64,000 bases of DNA from Methylobacterium sp. (GTDB lineage Bacteria; Pseudomonadota; Alphaproteobacteria; Rhizobiales; Beijerinckiaceae), in the NCBI RefSeq assembly GCF_019745455.1, contig NZ_JAIETD010000041.1, forward strand, positions 104,271 through 168,270, written 5' to 3'. Below, one piece after another: positions 18,763 to 27,392 of this stretch. Every line of letters begins with the position of its first letter. The first letter of the stretch is position 1. Position numbers and translations under genes: made by a program. The notes under the pieces were generated by a model. The model saw only the letters and a program-made list of their open reading frames with translations. It was not told the origin of the DNA and searched no databases.

Positions 18763-19173
18763 TCAGCGCAACGTCAGGGCCAGGGCCCAGATCAGGATCG
18801 TCAGGACGATCGAGCCGATCAGGGTTCCTCGCGCCAGCCACAGCCGCCGCTCGCGGTCGAGGCCATGGCCGAAATCCCAGACGAAGTGGCGCAGGCCCCC
18901 GAGCATGTGGTGCATCAGGATCCACGTGTAGACGAACAGCACCAGCTGTCCCGCGATCGACCCGAAGAACCAGGCGACCCACCCGTAGGCGGCAGGTCCC
19001 GAGGCCAAAGCCACCAGCCAGATCGCCACCAGGGCCGAGCCGCCATAGAGCGCGGTACCGGTGATGCGGTGGAAGACCGACATCGCCATGGTCCAGGTCC
19101 AGCGGTAGATCTGGAGATGGGGCGAGAGCGGCTGCGCGGTCGTGGGGCGTAGCGTGGGAGGCATCGGGCTCAT
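18763..19173 (-). CDS. sdhC: Succinate dehydrogenase cytochrome b556 subunit
   Basis: SdhC, 136 aa with three membrane helices. It starts MSPMPPTLRPTT and soon reaches SPHLQIYRW and SVFHRITG, the conserved quinone-site Ser/Arg region. 'HHMLGGLRHFVWD' holds the expected haem-ligand histidine. First gene of the operon; the 121 bp upstream (19174-19294), shared tail-on with the SLC13-type gene, should hold the sdh promoter, but no box was confidently placed. Confidence 0.94.
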   Translation of the reverse strand: MSPMPPTLRPTTAQPLSPHLQIYRWTWTMAMSVFHRITGTALYGGSALVAIWLVALASGPAAYGWVAWFFGSIAGQLVLFVYTWILMHHMLGGLRHFVWDFGHGLDRERRLWLARGTLIGSIVLTILIWALALTLR

Positions 19174-19294
19174 GATCCTCGGTTGAGACGGTGGAGCATG
19201 TCTGGAGTTGTTCGAAGGAGTATCGGTTCACCGCAAACGCGCAAGGCGCGGATGCGGCACCGCACCAGAATGTGTTGCAATGCAGCGCGATCTA

Positions 19295-20620
19295 TCATGA
19301 CAGCCGCCCCAGGGTCTGCCACCACAGGTAATCGAGCGGCGTGACAATGATGAGCGATGCGGCGCCGACGAGCGCGGTGAGCCGCGTTGCGTCGAGGAGT
19401 CGAATCCCGCCGAGATGCATCGTCAGGATGATTGGCGGCGCCTGGTAGGGCAGGAACAGGCTCGAATAGCCGACCACCTGTGCCATCACGACGTCGTCGA
19501 GGGAGAGCCCGCTGGCCCTGCTCATCTCGCCCGCGAGCGCGGTGTAGAGGGCGGGGGCACCGTTGGCCGTCGCCACGACGGCGAGGAGTGCGGCAAGGCC
19601 GGTCAGGACGCCAAAGTTCTGGAACGGGGCGTCGGGCCTGAGCGGTGCCAATCCGAGCAGGGCGTGGCCGAGGCTTGCCCCGAGGCCGGTTTCGTTGACC
19701 GTCGCCACGAGGCCGAGCAGCGCCGCGACATAGAAGCAGGTGCGCAGATTGACGGCGCCGAAGGCCTCCGGTCCCAGCACCCCGATCCGCGGCATGAGGC
19801 AGACCAGGGCGGCGGCGAGCCCGATCCAGGCCGGGGCGATGTGGTGGATGCTGTCGGTAACCCAGAGGCCCAGGGTCAGGCCGAGCACGATGGCGAGACG
19901 CCGCTCAGCCGGCTTGAGGGGCTCGCGGGGAACCGCTGCGGTATCCTCCGCGGCGGGGTCAAGCCGATCGGGAAACAGCCACAGCACCGCCGCGACCACG
20001 AGCGTGCCTTTGACGAGCGCCAGAACGGGCGCGTGAAGGACGAGGTAGGGTAGGTAGGCGATATGCAGGCCGTACTGGACCTCGGCTGTGCCGGCCATGA
20101 CGAGGTTGGGAACGTTCGCGGGCAGGATCGCCGCGGAGAGCAGCGGCGTCGCCAGCCCCACCGCGAGTACGGCACCGATGCGCCCCGGCCGCCCGTCGAC
20201 CAATCCGACATGGTCGCACAGAACCAGCACGACCGGGACGAGCAGGGCGATGCGGCCGAGATTGGACGGCATCACGAAGGACAGGACGAAGGCCAGGGCG
20301 ACGAGGCCGGCGATGAAGCCGGCATAGGAGCCCGGCATCCGTCCCGAGAGCGCGCGTGCGAGTCGGTCGCCGAGCCCGGTCCTCGTCATGGCGAGGCCGA
20401 CGACCATACCGCCGAGCACCAGCCAGAAAGCCGAGGAGGCGAAGCCCGAGAAGACCGTGGCGGCCGGGGCCAGCCGCAGCAGCATCGCGGTACAGAAGAA
20501 CAGGAGCGCGGTGACGATCTCGGCGACGAGGCCGGTCGCCCAGAGGCCCATGCACAGGGCGAGCAGAAGGCCGGTCGCGACGACCGTGCCGTGTCCGCTC
20601 AGTAACCCCGCTGCCTGCAT
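19295..20620 (-). CDS. SLC13/DASS-type anion permease
   Basis: A 441-residue membrane protein with about eleven helices. The stretches 'FWLVLGGMVVGLAMTRTGLGDRLAR' and 'FVMPSNLGRIALLVPVVLVL' match the first repeat of divalent anion:sodium symporters, where the family has SNT-like ligand motifs. Here S-N and, in the second repeat, 'VATANGAPALYTALAG' occupy those places. 'ILPANVPNLVMAGTAEV' is also typical. Likely substrates are dicarboxylates or inorganic anions. It is monocistronic; the next gene upstream on this strand is gapR. Confidence 0.78.
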   Translation of the reverse strand: MQAAGLLSGHGTVVATGLLLALCMGLWATGLVAEIVTALLFFCTAMLLRLAPAATVFSGFASSAFWLVLGGMVVGLAMTRTGLGDRLARALSGRMPGSYAGFIAGLVALAFVLSFVMPSNLGRIALLVPVVLVLCDHVGLVDGRPGRIGAVLAVGLATPLLSAAILPANVPNLVMAGTAEVQYGLHIAYLPYLVLHAPVLALVKGTLVVAAVLWLFPDRLDPAAEDTAAVPREPLKPAERRLAIVLGLTLGLWVTDSIHHIAPAWIGLAAALVCLMPRIGVLGPEAFGAVNLRTCFYVAALLGLVATVNETGLGASLGHALLGLAPLRPDAPFQNFGVLTGLAALLAVVATANGAPALYTALAGEMSRASGLSLDDVVMAQVVGYSSLFLPYQAPPIILTMHLGGIRLLDATRLTALVGAASLIIVTPLDYLWWQTLGRLS

Positions 20621-20737
20621 CCTCGATCTCGCGCATCACCCGGTTCGGGCGTTACCCTGCGCTCAGATTTGAATGGTTCGCAATTCGAGAGTTCCAGCCC
20701 AATCCTTCGCGAGAGACGAAGGATAGTGGGGCTCGGG

Positions 20738-21004
20738 TCAGACCATTCCGAGTGCCTGCATGTAGAGCTCCAGGATCGCCTCCTCCTCCTGGCGCTCGGC
20801 ATGGTCCTTCTTGCGGAGGGACACGATCTTGCGCAGGGCCTTCACGTCGAAGCCGGTGCCTTTGGCCTCGGCGTAGACGTCCTTGATGTCCCCGGCGAGC
20901 CCTGCCTTCTCTTCCTCCAGGCGTTCGATGCGCTCGATGAAACTCTTGAGCTGGTCTGCCGCGACGGAGGACGCGTCGACGGCGGGGGCAGGAGAAGCGG
21001 CCAT
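20738..21004 (-). CDS. gapR: GapR family nucleoid-associated protein (DUF2312)
   Basis: An 88-residue, highly charged, helical protein. The core [20 protein letters not shown], then [23 protein letters not shown] and '[17 protein letters not shown]', closely matches Caulobacter GapR. GapR clamps overtwisted AT-rich DNA ahead of replication and transcription forks and stimulates type II topoisomerases. The N-terminal Ala/Pro tail is variable in the family. ATG 21004 gives the expected length. It is one of several small alphaproteobacterial housekeeping genes here. Confidence 0.92.
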   Translation of the reverse strand: MAASPAPAVDASSVAADQLKSFIERIERLEEEKAGLAGDIKDVYAEAKGTGFDVKALRKIVSLRKKDHAERQEEEAILELYMQALGMV

Positions 21005-21091
21005 GATCGTGCTCGGTCCTTGTCAGGAAGACGCGACCCCTCGGGGCCGTGCCGGTCGGTTTTTCGTTAAGCCGTCAAGCTTACCGGGAGA

Positions 21092-21400
21092 TTAGTGCGG
21101 CTCGGCCTGGGCCTTGGCGAAGGCGGCCTGCTGGTCGGCGCTCGCCTCGGCCTGATGCAGGCGCTTCCACTCCTCGTAGGGCATGCCGTAGACACGCTCG
21201 CGGCTCTCGTCCTTCGTCATGGCGAGACCCTTCTCGTCGGCGGCATCCTTCATCCAGTTCGAGAGGCAGTTGCGGCAGAACCCGGCGAGATTCATCAGGT
21301 CGATGTTCTGCACGTCGGTGCGCGTCTGGAGGTGGTTGACGAGGCGGCGGAAGACGGCGGCTTCGAGTTCCGTCCGCGTGGCAGGGTCGATCTCGGTCAT
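21092..21400 (-). CDS. DUF1244 family protein
   Basis: A 102-residue protein starting MTEIDPAT at 21400; in-frame sequence upstream is not family-like. The middle carries 'AVFRRLVNHLQTRTDVQNIDLMNLAGFCRNCLSNWM', with a Cys-x2-Cys pair, followed by 'ERVYGMPYEEWKRLHQ', both hallmarks of DUF1244. The family is conserved in alphaproteobacteria, with solved helical structures but no assigned function. It lies 53 nt downstream of the N-formylglutamate amidohydrolase gene on the same strand, possibly cotranscribed. Confidence 0.9.
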   Translation of the reverse strand: MTEIDPATRTELEAAVFRRLVNHLQTRTDVQNIDLMNLAGFCRNCLSNWMKDAADEKGLAMTKDESRERVYGMPYEEWKRLHQAEASADQQAAFAKAQAEPH

Positions 21401-21453
21401 GGTCTGGTTCCTCGGACTCGGTGATCGACAGGTCGGCGCGCTGCGCCTTCGCG

Positions 21454-22200
21454 TCAAGCCGCCGGATGCAGGAACGGCCGCAGGAGTTTGGCGAACCGCT
21501 CCGCCCAAGCGATCTGCCCATCCTCGCCGGCAATGAGGTCCTGGCGGATCTCTACGAGGGCGTTCGGCAGCCCGCGGGCGATGGCGTGACGGTCGATGGT
21601 GTCGCCGGGCAATCCACCACCATAAGGCTCGTTGTCGCCCACCGTGAAATTCGCCGGATCCGCCCGGAGGCCGGCGATCAGGGGTGCGCTGAGGCGGTCG
21701 TCGCGGTCCCAGAGGATGCCGACCTCCCAGGGCCGCATGTAGCCGCGCCAGCAGGCGGTGAAGCTGTGGATCGTCACGATGGCCGGCGGCGCCCCGGTGG
21801 CCATGGCCTGTGCGACCGCTGCATCGATGGCGCGATCATAGGGGTCATAGAAGCGGGCGATCCGTTCGGCCTTGCCGGGCTCGTCGATCCGGGCGTTGCC
21901 CGGCACCACCGCACCGTCGGACAGCCGCATCACGAGGGTCGGGTCGTCGCGGCCGCGGTTGGGATCGATGATCAGGCGCGAGAACGTCGTGAGAACCGCC
22001 GGGGCGCCCATGAGCGCCGCGAGCCGGCGCGTCACTCCGGCGGCGCCGATATCGTAGGCGATGTGGCGCGAGAATTCCGGCGCCGCCACACCGAGCTGCG
22101 CGAGATCCTCGGGGACATGGTTCGAGGCGTGGTCGCACAATACCAGGAGGCCGCTACCGGGATTGCCCGGGATCGTCTCGACGGGATGGGGAGGATGCAT
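21454..22200 (-). CDS. N-formylglutamate amidohydrolase family protein
   Basis: A 248-residue FGase-family protein starting MHPPHPVET at 22200. Family motifs: 'LLVLCDHASNHVPEDL' near residue 20, 'FSRLIIDPNRGRDDPTLV' near residue 75, 'ARFYDPYDRAID', and the histidine-bearing 'IVTIHSFTACW' plus 'VGDNEPYGG'. Biochemically characterised members cleave N-formylglutamate in histidine degradation. This short subgroup, without adjacent hut genes, is usually annotated only at family level and may act on another N-acyl amino acid. It is divergent from gckA across a 195-bp gap. Confidence 0.87.
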   Translation of the reverse strand: MHPPHPVETIPGNPGSGLLVLCDHASNHVPEDLAQLGVAAPEFSRHIAYDIGAAGVTRRLAALMGAPAVLTTFSRLIIDPNRGRDDPTLVMRLSDGAVVPGNARIDEPGKAERIARFYDPYDRAIDAAVAQAMATGAPPAIVTIHSFTACWRGYMRPWEVGILWDRDDRLSAPLIAGLRADPANFTVGDNEPYGGGLPGDTIDRHAIARGLPNALVEIRQDLIAGEDGQIAWAERFAKLLRPFLHPAA

Positions 22201-22395
22201 CGGGCGGGGCGGCTCCGGGTTGGCCGGCGGCCATGCAAGCAAGCGGCCGCGACATCTCGCGCTTGCCCGAGGGCCGAGCGTCGGGCACAGCACGTATCGC
22301 GGATCGCGACGCCACGGCAACAATCCGGCGACATGGCTGAGGAGCCAGGCCGGATTGCCCGCGCGAGCCGAAGAGCAAGATGACGGATTTCTCTG

Positions 22396-23700
22396 ATGAC
22401 CGCGCCCTCCTCCGACCATTCCGCCTCCCGCGCCCTCCTTCTGCGCTTCCTCGACGAGGCGATCGCGGCCGCCCACCCGGCACGGTGCCTCGTCCCTCAC
22501 CTTCCGGCTCCGGGTGCCGGGCGCCTGATCATTCTCGGGGCGGGCAAGGCCGGCGGCAGCATGGCGGCGCTGGCGAGCCGGTTCTACGCCGAGCAGCACG
22601 GCGTCGACGCCAGCCGCATCACCGGCCTTGCGGTAGCCCGCCACGGCTACGGCGAGGAGGCGCCGATGATCCGCATGGTCGAGGCCGGCCACCCGGTGCC
22701 CGACCAGGCCGGTATCGACGCCACGATCGAAACCCTTCGCATCGCCGGTGAGGCCGGACCGGAGGACGACGTCCTCGTGCTGCTCTCCGGCGGCGGTTCC
22801 GCCAACTGGATCGCCCCTGCCGGCGACCTGACGCTCATCGAGAAGCAAGCGGTGACCAAGGCGCTGCTGCGCTCCGGCGCGCCCATCGACGAGATCAACG
22901 CGGTGCGCAAGCACCTCTCCCGGATCAAGGGCGGCCGCCTCGCCGTGAAGGCCCGCAACGCCCGCTCGATCCTGACGCTTGCGATCTCGGACGTGCCTCA
23001 CGACGATCCCGCGGTGATCGCCTCGGGTCCCACCGTCCCCGATCCGACGACGCTGGCGGACGCGCTGGCGATCTGCGAGCGCCGCGGGATCCCGCTCCCC
23101 GAGACCGCCCGCGCGCTCCTCAACGATCCCGCCAACGAAACGCCGAAGGCCGGCGATCCAGCCTTCGCGCGCTCCGAGTATCGCATCATCGCCCGGCCGA
23201 TCGACGCGCTCGAGGCTGCGGCGGCGGCCGCCAAGGCCGCGGGCTACGACCTCGTGATGCTCGGCCCCGACGTCGAGGGTGAGGCCCGCGAGGTCGCCGC
23301 CGAGCATGCGCGGATGGCGCGCGAGATGGCTGAAGCCGGACGCAAGGTCGCGATCATCTCGGGCGGCGAGCTCACCGTCACGATCCGGGGCGAGGGCCAT
23401 GGCGGCCCCAACCAGGAATACGCTCTGGCGCTCGCCTTGGCGCTCGACGGCCATCCCCGCATCCTCGGCATCGCGGCCGATACCGACGGTACCGATGGCG
23501 GCCGCGGCGAGGCCACCGATCCGGCCGGGGGGCTCGTTGACCCGACGACTCTCGAGCGCGCCCGCGCCGCGGGGCTCGATCCGGCAGCGATGCTGGCGGA
23601 CAACGATTCGACGAAGTTCTTCGCGACGATCGGCGATCTCGTCCAGCCCGGACCGACGCGCACCAATGTCAATGATTGCCGGATCATCCTTGTCGGCTAA
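22396..23700 (+). CDS. gckA: Glycerate 2-kinase (MOFRL family)
   Basis: A 434-residue member of the DUF4147 plus MOFRL kinase family. The N-terminal part has 'RLIILGAGKAGGSMA' (nucleotide-binding loop, near residue 38) and 'LLSGGGSANW'. The C-terminal MOFRL domain has 'GHGGPNQEYALALALAL' and 'GIAADTDGTDGG'. GckA phosphorylates glycerate to 2-phosphoglycerate, the step that returns serine-cycle carbon to central metabolism in Methylobacterium. Pyruvate kinase at 27.4 kb acts downstream on PEP. The following DUF1036 frame begins inside the 3' end. Confidence 0.9.
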   Translation: MTAPSSDHSASRALLLRFLDEAIAAAHPARCLVPHLPAPGAGRLIILGAGKAGGSMAALASRFYAEQHGVDASRITGLAVARHGYGEEAPMIRMVEAGHPVPDQAGIDATIETLRIAGEAGPEDDVLVLLSGGGSANWIAPAGDLTLIEKQAVTKALLRSGAPIDEINAVRKHLSRIKGGRLAVKARNARSILTLAISDVPHDDPAVIASGPTVPDPTTLADALAICERRGIPLPETARALLNDPANETPKAGDPAFARSEYRIIARPIDALEAAAAAAKAAGYDLVMLGPDVEGEAREVAAEHARMAREMAEAGRKVAIISGGELTVTIRGEGHGGPNQEYALALALALDGHPRILGIAADTDGTDGGRGEATDPAGGLVDPTTLERARAAGLDPAAMLADNDSTKFFATIGDLVQPGPTRTNVNDCRIILVG

Positions 23701-24175
23701 CGTTTCGGAATGGCTGAGCTCCGTTGCCCCGTTCGCAAAGGGGGGGGCGTTGCGGGCGGCTTTGGCCGGGCTCGCACTGCTTTTCGCGACCGCTAGCCCT
23801 GCCCAGGCCGACCTGCGCCTGTGCAACCAGACCGCCAGCAAGGTCGGCATCGCACTCGGTTACCGCGACACGCAGGGATGGGTGACGGAAGGCTGGTGGG
23901 ATCTCACGCCCAAGGCTTGCGAAACCCTGCTCAAGGGCGCGCTGGCCGCCCGCTTCTACTACGTGTTCGCGGTGGACTATACACGCGGCGGAGAGTGGAG
24001 CGGCCGCTCGCTGATGTGCACCAAGGATGCCGAGTTCACGATCCGAGGCGTCGAGGATTGCCTCGCCAGGGGCTTCGACCGCAACGGCTTCTACGAAGTC
24101 GATACCGGCGAGCAGAAGAGCTGGACGATCCAGCTCACCGATCCGAACCAGCCGGTGGCGGCGCCGAACCCGTGA
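23672..24175 (+). CDS. DUF1036 family secreted protein
   Basis: About 167 residues. After a hydrophobic signal region (ALRAALAGLALLFATASPAQA) the mature part matches DUF1036: 'DLRLCNQTASKVGIALGYRD', 'EGWWDLTPKACETLL' and 'YYVFAVD'. Paired cysteines suggest periplasmic disulfides. The start is ambiguous: ATG 23666 or 23672 overlaps gckA by about 30 nt, and a TTG just before the signal is possible. Function unknown; the family is common in alphaproteobacteria and cyanobacteria. Confidence 0.82.
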   Translation: MIAGSSLSANVSEWLSSVAPFAKGGALRAALAGLALLFATASPAQADLRLCNQTASKVGIALGYRDTQGWVTEGWWDLTPKACETLLKGALAARFYYVFAVDYTRGGEWSGRSLMCTKDAEFTIRGVEDCLARGFDRNGFYEVDTGEQKSWTIQLTDPNQPVAAPNP

Positions 24176-24366
24176 GATCTCGCTCGGGCGGAGGGCCGGG
24201 ATCGCTTCCTGAGGGCCTCCCGATCGGATACTGATGGCGCCGCCGTGACATCGGCGCCGACATCGGCCAAGCTGTCGACCGGGAACATTTCTCCGGGTTC
24301 CAACTTGGGGTCGGGCTTCGAGCGGCCGTCACACGTGGTCGAACTAGGATAGGGAAAACCACGATC

Positions 24367-25503
24367 GTGGAGAAGACGGACGCTTGGCGCATCACCGACC
24401 GCTTGAACGCCGAGCATGGCAAGGGCGACCCGTTCGCAGCGGCCGTTCGGGCCACGCGCATGGCGATGATCATCACCGATCCGCGCCTGCCGGACAATCC
24501 GATCACGTTCGCGAACGACGCCTTTCTCCAGATGACGGGTTACACCCGAGATGAAGTCATGGGTCGCAACTGCCGGTTTTTGCAGGGGCCCGACAGCGAT
24601 GCGACCGAGGTCGCGCGCATCCGAGAGGCGGTCGAGAGCCGGCAGGACGTCAGCGTCGACCTCCTGAACTACCGCAAGGACGGAACCAGCTTCTGGAATG
24701 CGCTCTACATCAGCCCGGTGATCAACGAGGAAGGCGAATTGCTGTTCTTTTTCGCCTCGCAGCTCGACGTCACCGATCGGAAGATGAACGAATTCCAGGT
24801 GAACGCCGACAAGGATCGCTTCGAGAGGGCCGTCGCCGAGCGCACCCGCGAGCTCGAAGCCTCGAACCGCGAACTCGCTGCGGCTCTGGAACTGCGTACG
24901 ACGCTCCTTCACGAGGTAGACCACCGCGTGAAGAACAACATGCAGATTATCGCATCGCTGATCGGCATGCAGCTGCGGTCCATTCCCGACGAGACGATCC
25001 GGGCTTCGCTGACCACGACGCTCAGCCGCGTCGAGGCGATGAGCACCGTGCACCGGCGGTTCTATCAATCCGGGGACGTGGCGCGGTTCGATATCTCCGA
25101 GTTCGTTCGGGATCTCGTTTCCGACCTCGTCATGGCGACGGGCCGGCAGAACATCGCCATCGAGCTCGACCTCGAAGCCATCAAGGTCCCGGCCGACAAG
25201 GCGGCGCCCTTGGCGCTGATGGTGAACGAAGTGATCACCAATGCCATCAAGCACGGCTTCGCCGACGACACGCCCGGGACCATACGGGCCATCGTCCGGC
25301 GGGACGGCCCTGCATGCCGGATCACGGTGGTGGACAATGGCCGAGGAATGGCTGCCTCGTCCTCGACTCAAGCGACCTTTGGACGCAAGCTGATCGAGCG
25401 TTTGGGGCGACAGCTTCAGGCCCGGACCACGTGGGCTGATGCCGACCCGGGAACACGCGTTGACATCACCATGCCGGTCGAGCAGCGGGCGCGGGGAACA
25501 TGA
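24367..25503 (+). CDS. LOV-domain blue-light histidine kinase, LovK-like (HisKA_2/HWE)
   Basis: A 378-residue sensor kinase. An N-terminal LOV domain (residues ~25-140) contains the flavin-binding core [10 protein letters not shown] with photoactive Cys69, plus NYRKDG and the QLDVTDR end. A short coiled coil (145-180) joins a HisKA_2 phosphoacceptor segment (LHEVDHRVKNNMQ, His186) and an ATPase domain with N-box 'VNEVITNAIKHGF' and 'VVDNGRGM'. Length and order equal Caulobacter LovK, which works with single-domain LovR on the general stress response. Its GTG start is at 24367, and its stop overlaps the regulator start (ATGA). No membrane segment, so cytosolic. Confidence 0.92.
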   Translation: MEKTDAWRITDRLNAEHGKGDPFAAAVRATRMAMIITDPRLPDNPITFANDAFLQMTGYTRDEVMGRNCRFLQGPDSDATEVARIREAVESRQDVSVDLLNYRKDGTSFWNALYISPVINEEGELLFFFASQLDVTDRKMNEFQVNADKDRFERAVAERTRELEASNRELAAALELRTTLLHEVDHRVKNNMQIIASLIGMQLRSIPDETIRASLTTTLSRVEAMSTVHRRFYQSGDVARFDISEFVRDLVSDLVMATGRQNIAIELDLEAIKVPADKAAPLALMVNEVITNAIKHGFADDTPGTIRAIVRRDGPACRITVVDNGRGMAASSSTQATFGRKLIERLGRQLQARTTWADADPGTRVDITMPVEQRARGT

Positions 25504-25955
25504 CGTCGTCCCGCCCGCTGAATGTCGTTATCGTCGAGGATGAAGCCATCCTGGCGATGCAGCTTGAGAACATGCTCGAAGACGCCGGACACGTCACGGT
25601 CGGTTGGGCGACCTGTCTCAGCGAGGCCGAGGAACTGATGCGGGACGTCGCCGCGGATCTTGCCTTCGTGGACGTCCACCTCTCCGACGGCATCACCGGC
25701 ATCACCGGTATCGCGGTGGCCGACCTGTTCCGCCAGCAACACGGAACCTCCGTCGTGTTCATGACGGCCAATCCGAAGCTCCTGCCGGACGATTTCGCGG
25801 GCGCCGTCGGCGTCATCGCAAAGCCCTACACGTCGAGCGGGGTCATGGCGGTGCTCAATTACCTCCACCAGGGCATCAGTGCGCCGCCGCCCGTCTCGAC
25901 AAGGCCGAACGGACTGACGCTGGCACCCCATTATCAGCAGACCTGGTCCGCTTGA
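25500..25955 (+). CDS. Single-domain response regulator, LovR-like
   Basis: A 151-residue protein consisting of one receiver domain and a ~30-residue disordered tail. Key residues are present: acidic pocket VEDEA (residues 12-16), phosphorylated Asp58 in FVDVHLSDG, Thr89 in VFMTANP and Lys108 in IAKPY. There is no output domain. It overlaps the LOV kinase by 4 nt, so it is the likely phosphoacceptor partner. In Caulobacter, LovR drains phosphate and dampens the stress pathway; a similar role here is inference. Confidence 0.9.
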   Translation: MTSSRPLNVVIVEDEAILAMQLENMLEDAGHVTVGWATCLSEAEELMRDVAADLAFVDVHLSDGITGITGIAVADLFRQQHGTSVVFMTANPKLLPDDFAGAVGVIAKPYTSSGVMAVLNYLHQGISAPPPVSTRPNGLTLAPHYQQTWSA

Positions 25956-25977
25956 GCGGCGGCCAGGCCTTCCGGCT

Positions 25978-27132
25978 TCACGCTTCACGAGCCTCCGGAG
26001 CCGTCGCTCGCCCGGATCGGGGCCCTCGCCATCGATTCGCGATCCGCATGACCGAGAGGACCGCGGCGGCGATGCGGATCTGGCGCGGCAGGGCCTTGGG
26101 GCCGATCGGGCGATAGACCAATCGCGGGCTCGCACGTTCGGCCTGGGCGATGGCGAAGCCGGCAAGCGGGACCGCCGCGATCAGCCGCGCTTCCTCGGGC
26201 GAGATCGACAGGAGCCTCGCCCAGCCGATGCTGTCTCCAAGCCGTCGCTGCGCGTGGAGGCGGCGCAGGTAGCCGCGCCAGGCGTAGCGGTAGAGCGCGC
26301 GCGGAACGGTCTCCATCCGCGCATCGCAGAGCGCGTCCGGCAATTCACAGCGGGATCGTATCGTATCGGCGACGCCGCCGGGCGCGCGACCCGTCAGGCG
26401 CGCCGAGATCGTCACGACCACGTCGACGGCGTGGCGGACCCGAAGGCCGTGCTGGAGCAGCGCTGCGACGAAGGCGCCGTCCTCGCCGAGGGCGATCGGC
26501 GGCATGCCGCCGACCTTGCGATAGGCTTTCAGGGTAACCGCAAGGGTCGCCCCGATCGTGGTGCGGTGGCACGGCCAGGGATCGTGCGGGTCGGGATCGA
26601 GGATCGACTCGGCCTCGGTGAGGAGCGCGCTGTACTCGTCTTCCAGCCGGCCCCGCGCCGGAAGCGAGGGCGGCAGCAGCGCCGCCTCCGCCGGATCGAG
26701 TTCGACCCGGCCGGCCACGGCGTCCGCCCCCGCCTCGATCGCCGCAAGATTACGTGCGACCCAATTGGGCGGAACCCGACTGTCGGCATCGGTCGAGAGG
26801 ATGGTGCCGGCCTGTCCGCCGGATTCGATCCATTCTGCCGCGATCTCCATGGCCTCGCGGCGCGCCCATCCGGCATTGGCGCCGGCGAACTGCAGCTCGG
26901 TCACCTTGACCGGAATCGACATCCGCGCCCGCAGCTCCGCCACGATCTCACCGGTCCCGTCGGTGCAGTTGTTGAGGAACAGGACGACGCCGAGGCTTCC
27001 CGGCTTGAGACCCGCCTGGGCCTCGATGGCGTTCAGGCAGGCGGCGATCCGCTCGGCCTCGTTGCGGACGGGGATCGCTATCACCGCGTCGACGGCATCA
27101 TGGCGGGGATCGGCGGGACGGGACGGGGACAA
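25978..27132 (-). CDS. Family 2 glycosyltransferase
   Basis: A 384-residue protein with a GT-A fold start, 'VDAVIAIPVRNEAERIAACLNAIEAQ', then 'VVLFLNNCTDGTGEIV' and the metal-binding 'STDADSRVPPNW' (DxD-like). The latter half has 'IALGEDGAFVAALLQHGLRVRHA', the ED-type base region of GT2 enzymes, and ends in a basic helical tail. No membrane helix is obvious, so it is probably cytosolic, acting on a sugar nucleotide. Acceptor unknown. It converges with the LovR-like gene (22-nt gap); 260 bp separate its start from pyruvate kinase. Confidence 0.83.
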   Translation of the reverse strand: MSPSRPADPRHDAVDAVIAIPVRNEAERIAACLNAIEAQAGLKPGSLGVVLFLNNCTDGTGEIVAELRARMSIPVKVTELQFAGANAGWARREAMEIAAEWIESGGQAGTILSTDADSRVPPNWVARNLAAIEAGADAVAGRVELDPAEAALLPPSLPARGRLEDEYSALLTEAESILDPDPHDPWPCHRTTIGATLAVTLKAYRKVGGMPPIALGEDGAFVAALLQHGLRVRHAVDVVVTISARLTGRAPGGVADTIRSRCELPDALCDARMETVPRALYRYAWRGYLRRLHAQRRLGDSIGWARLLSISPEEARLIAAVPLAGFAIAQAERASPRLVYRPIGPKALPRQIRIAAAVLSVMRIANRWRGPRSGRATAPEAREA

Positions 27133-27392
27133 GCAAGGCTCCGGGGAACGGTACGGCAGCGAATAGCGGCGAAGCTTAGCAGATTTCGTAGCGGGAAATC
27201 GGGGGGCGCCGTATCCGGGCCCTTACGCCCGATACCGGCGATTCATGTCCGGAGGAGAAGGAATGTTTCGACCCTCCCGCTCCCGTGACGGCTGACAAGC
27301 TTGACGCGATGGCGGTGGCGGTGCTTGTGGCCGCTCGCACACGTTCGGCCCATCGACCACGACGGGCTCGCTTGCAAAGGTTGGAGGCCGAA

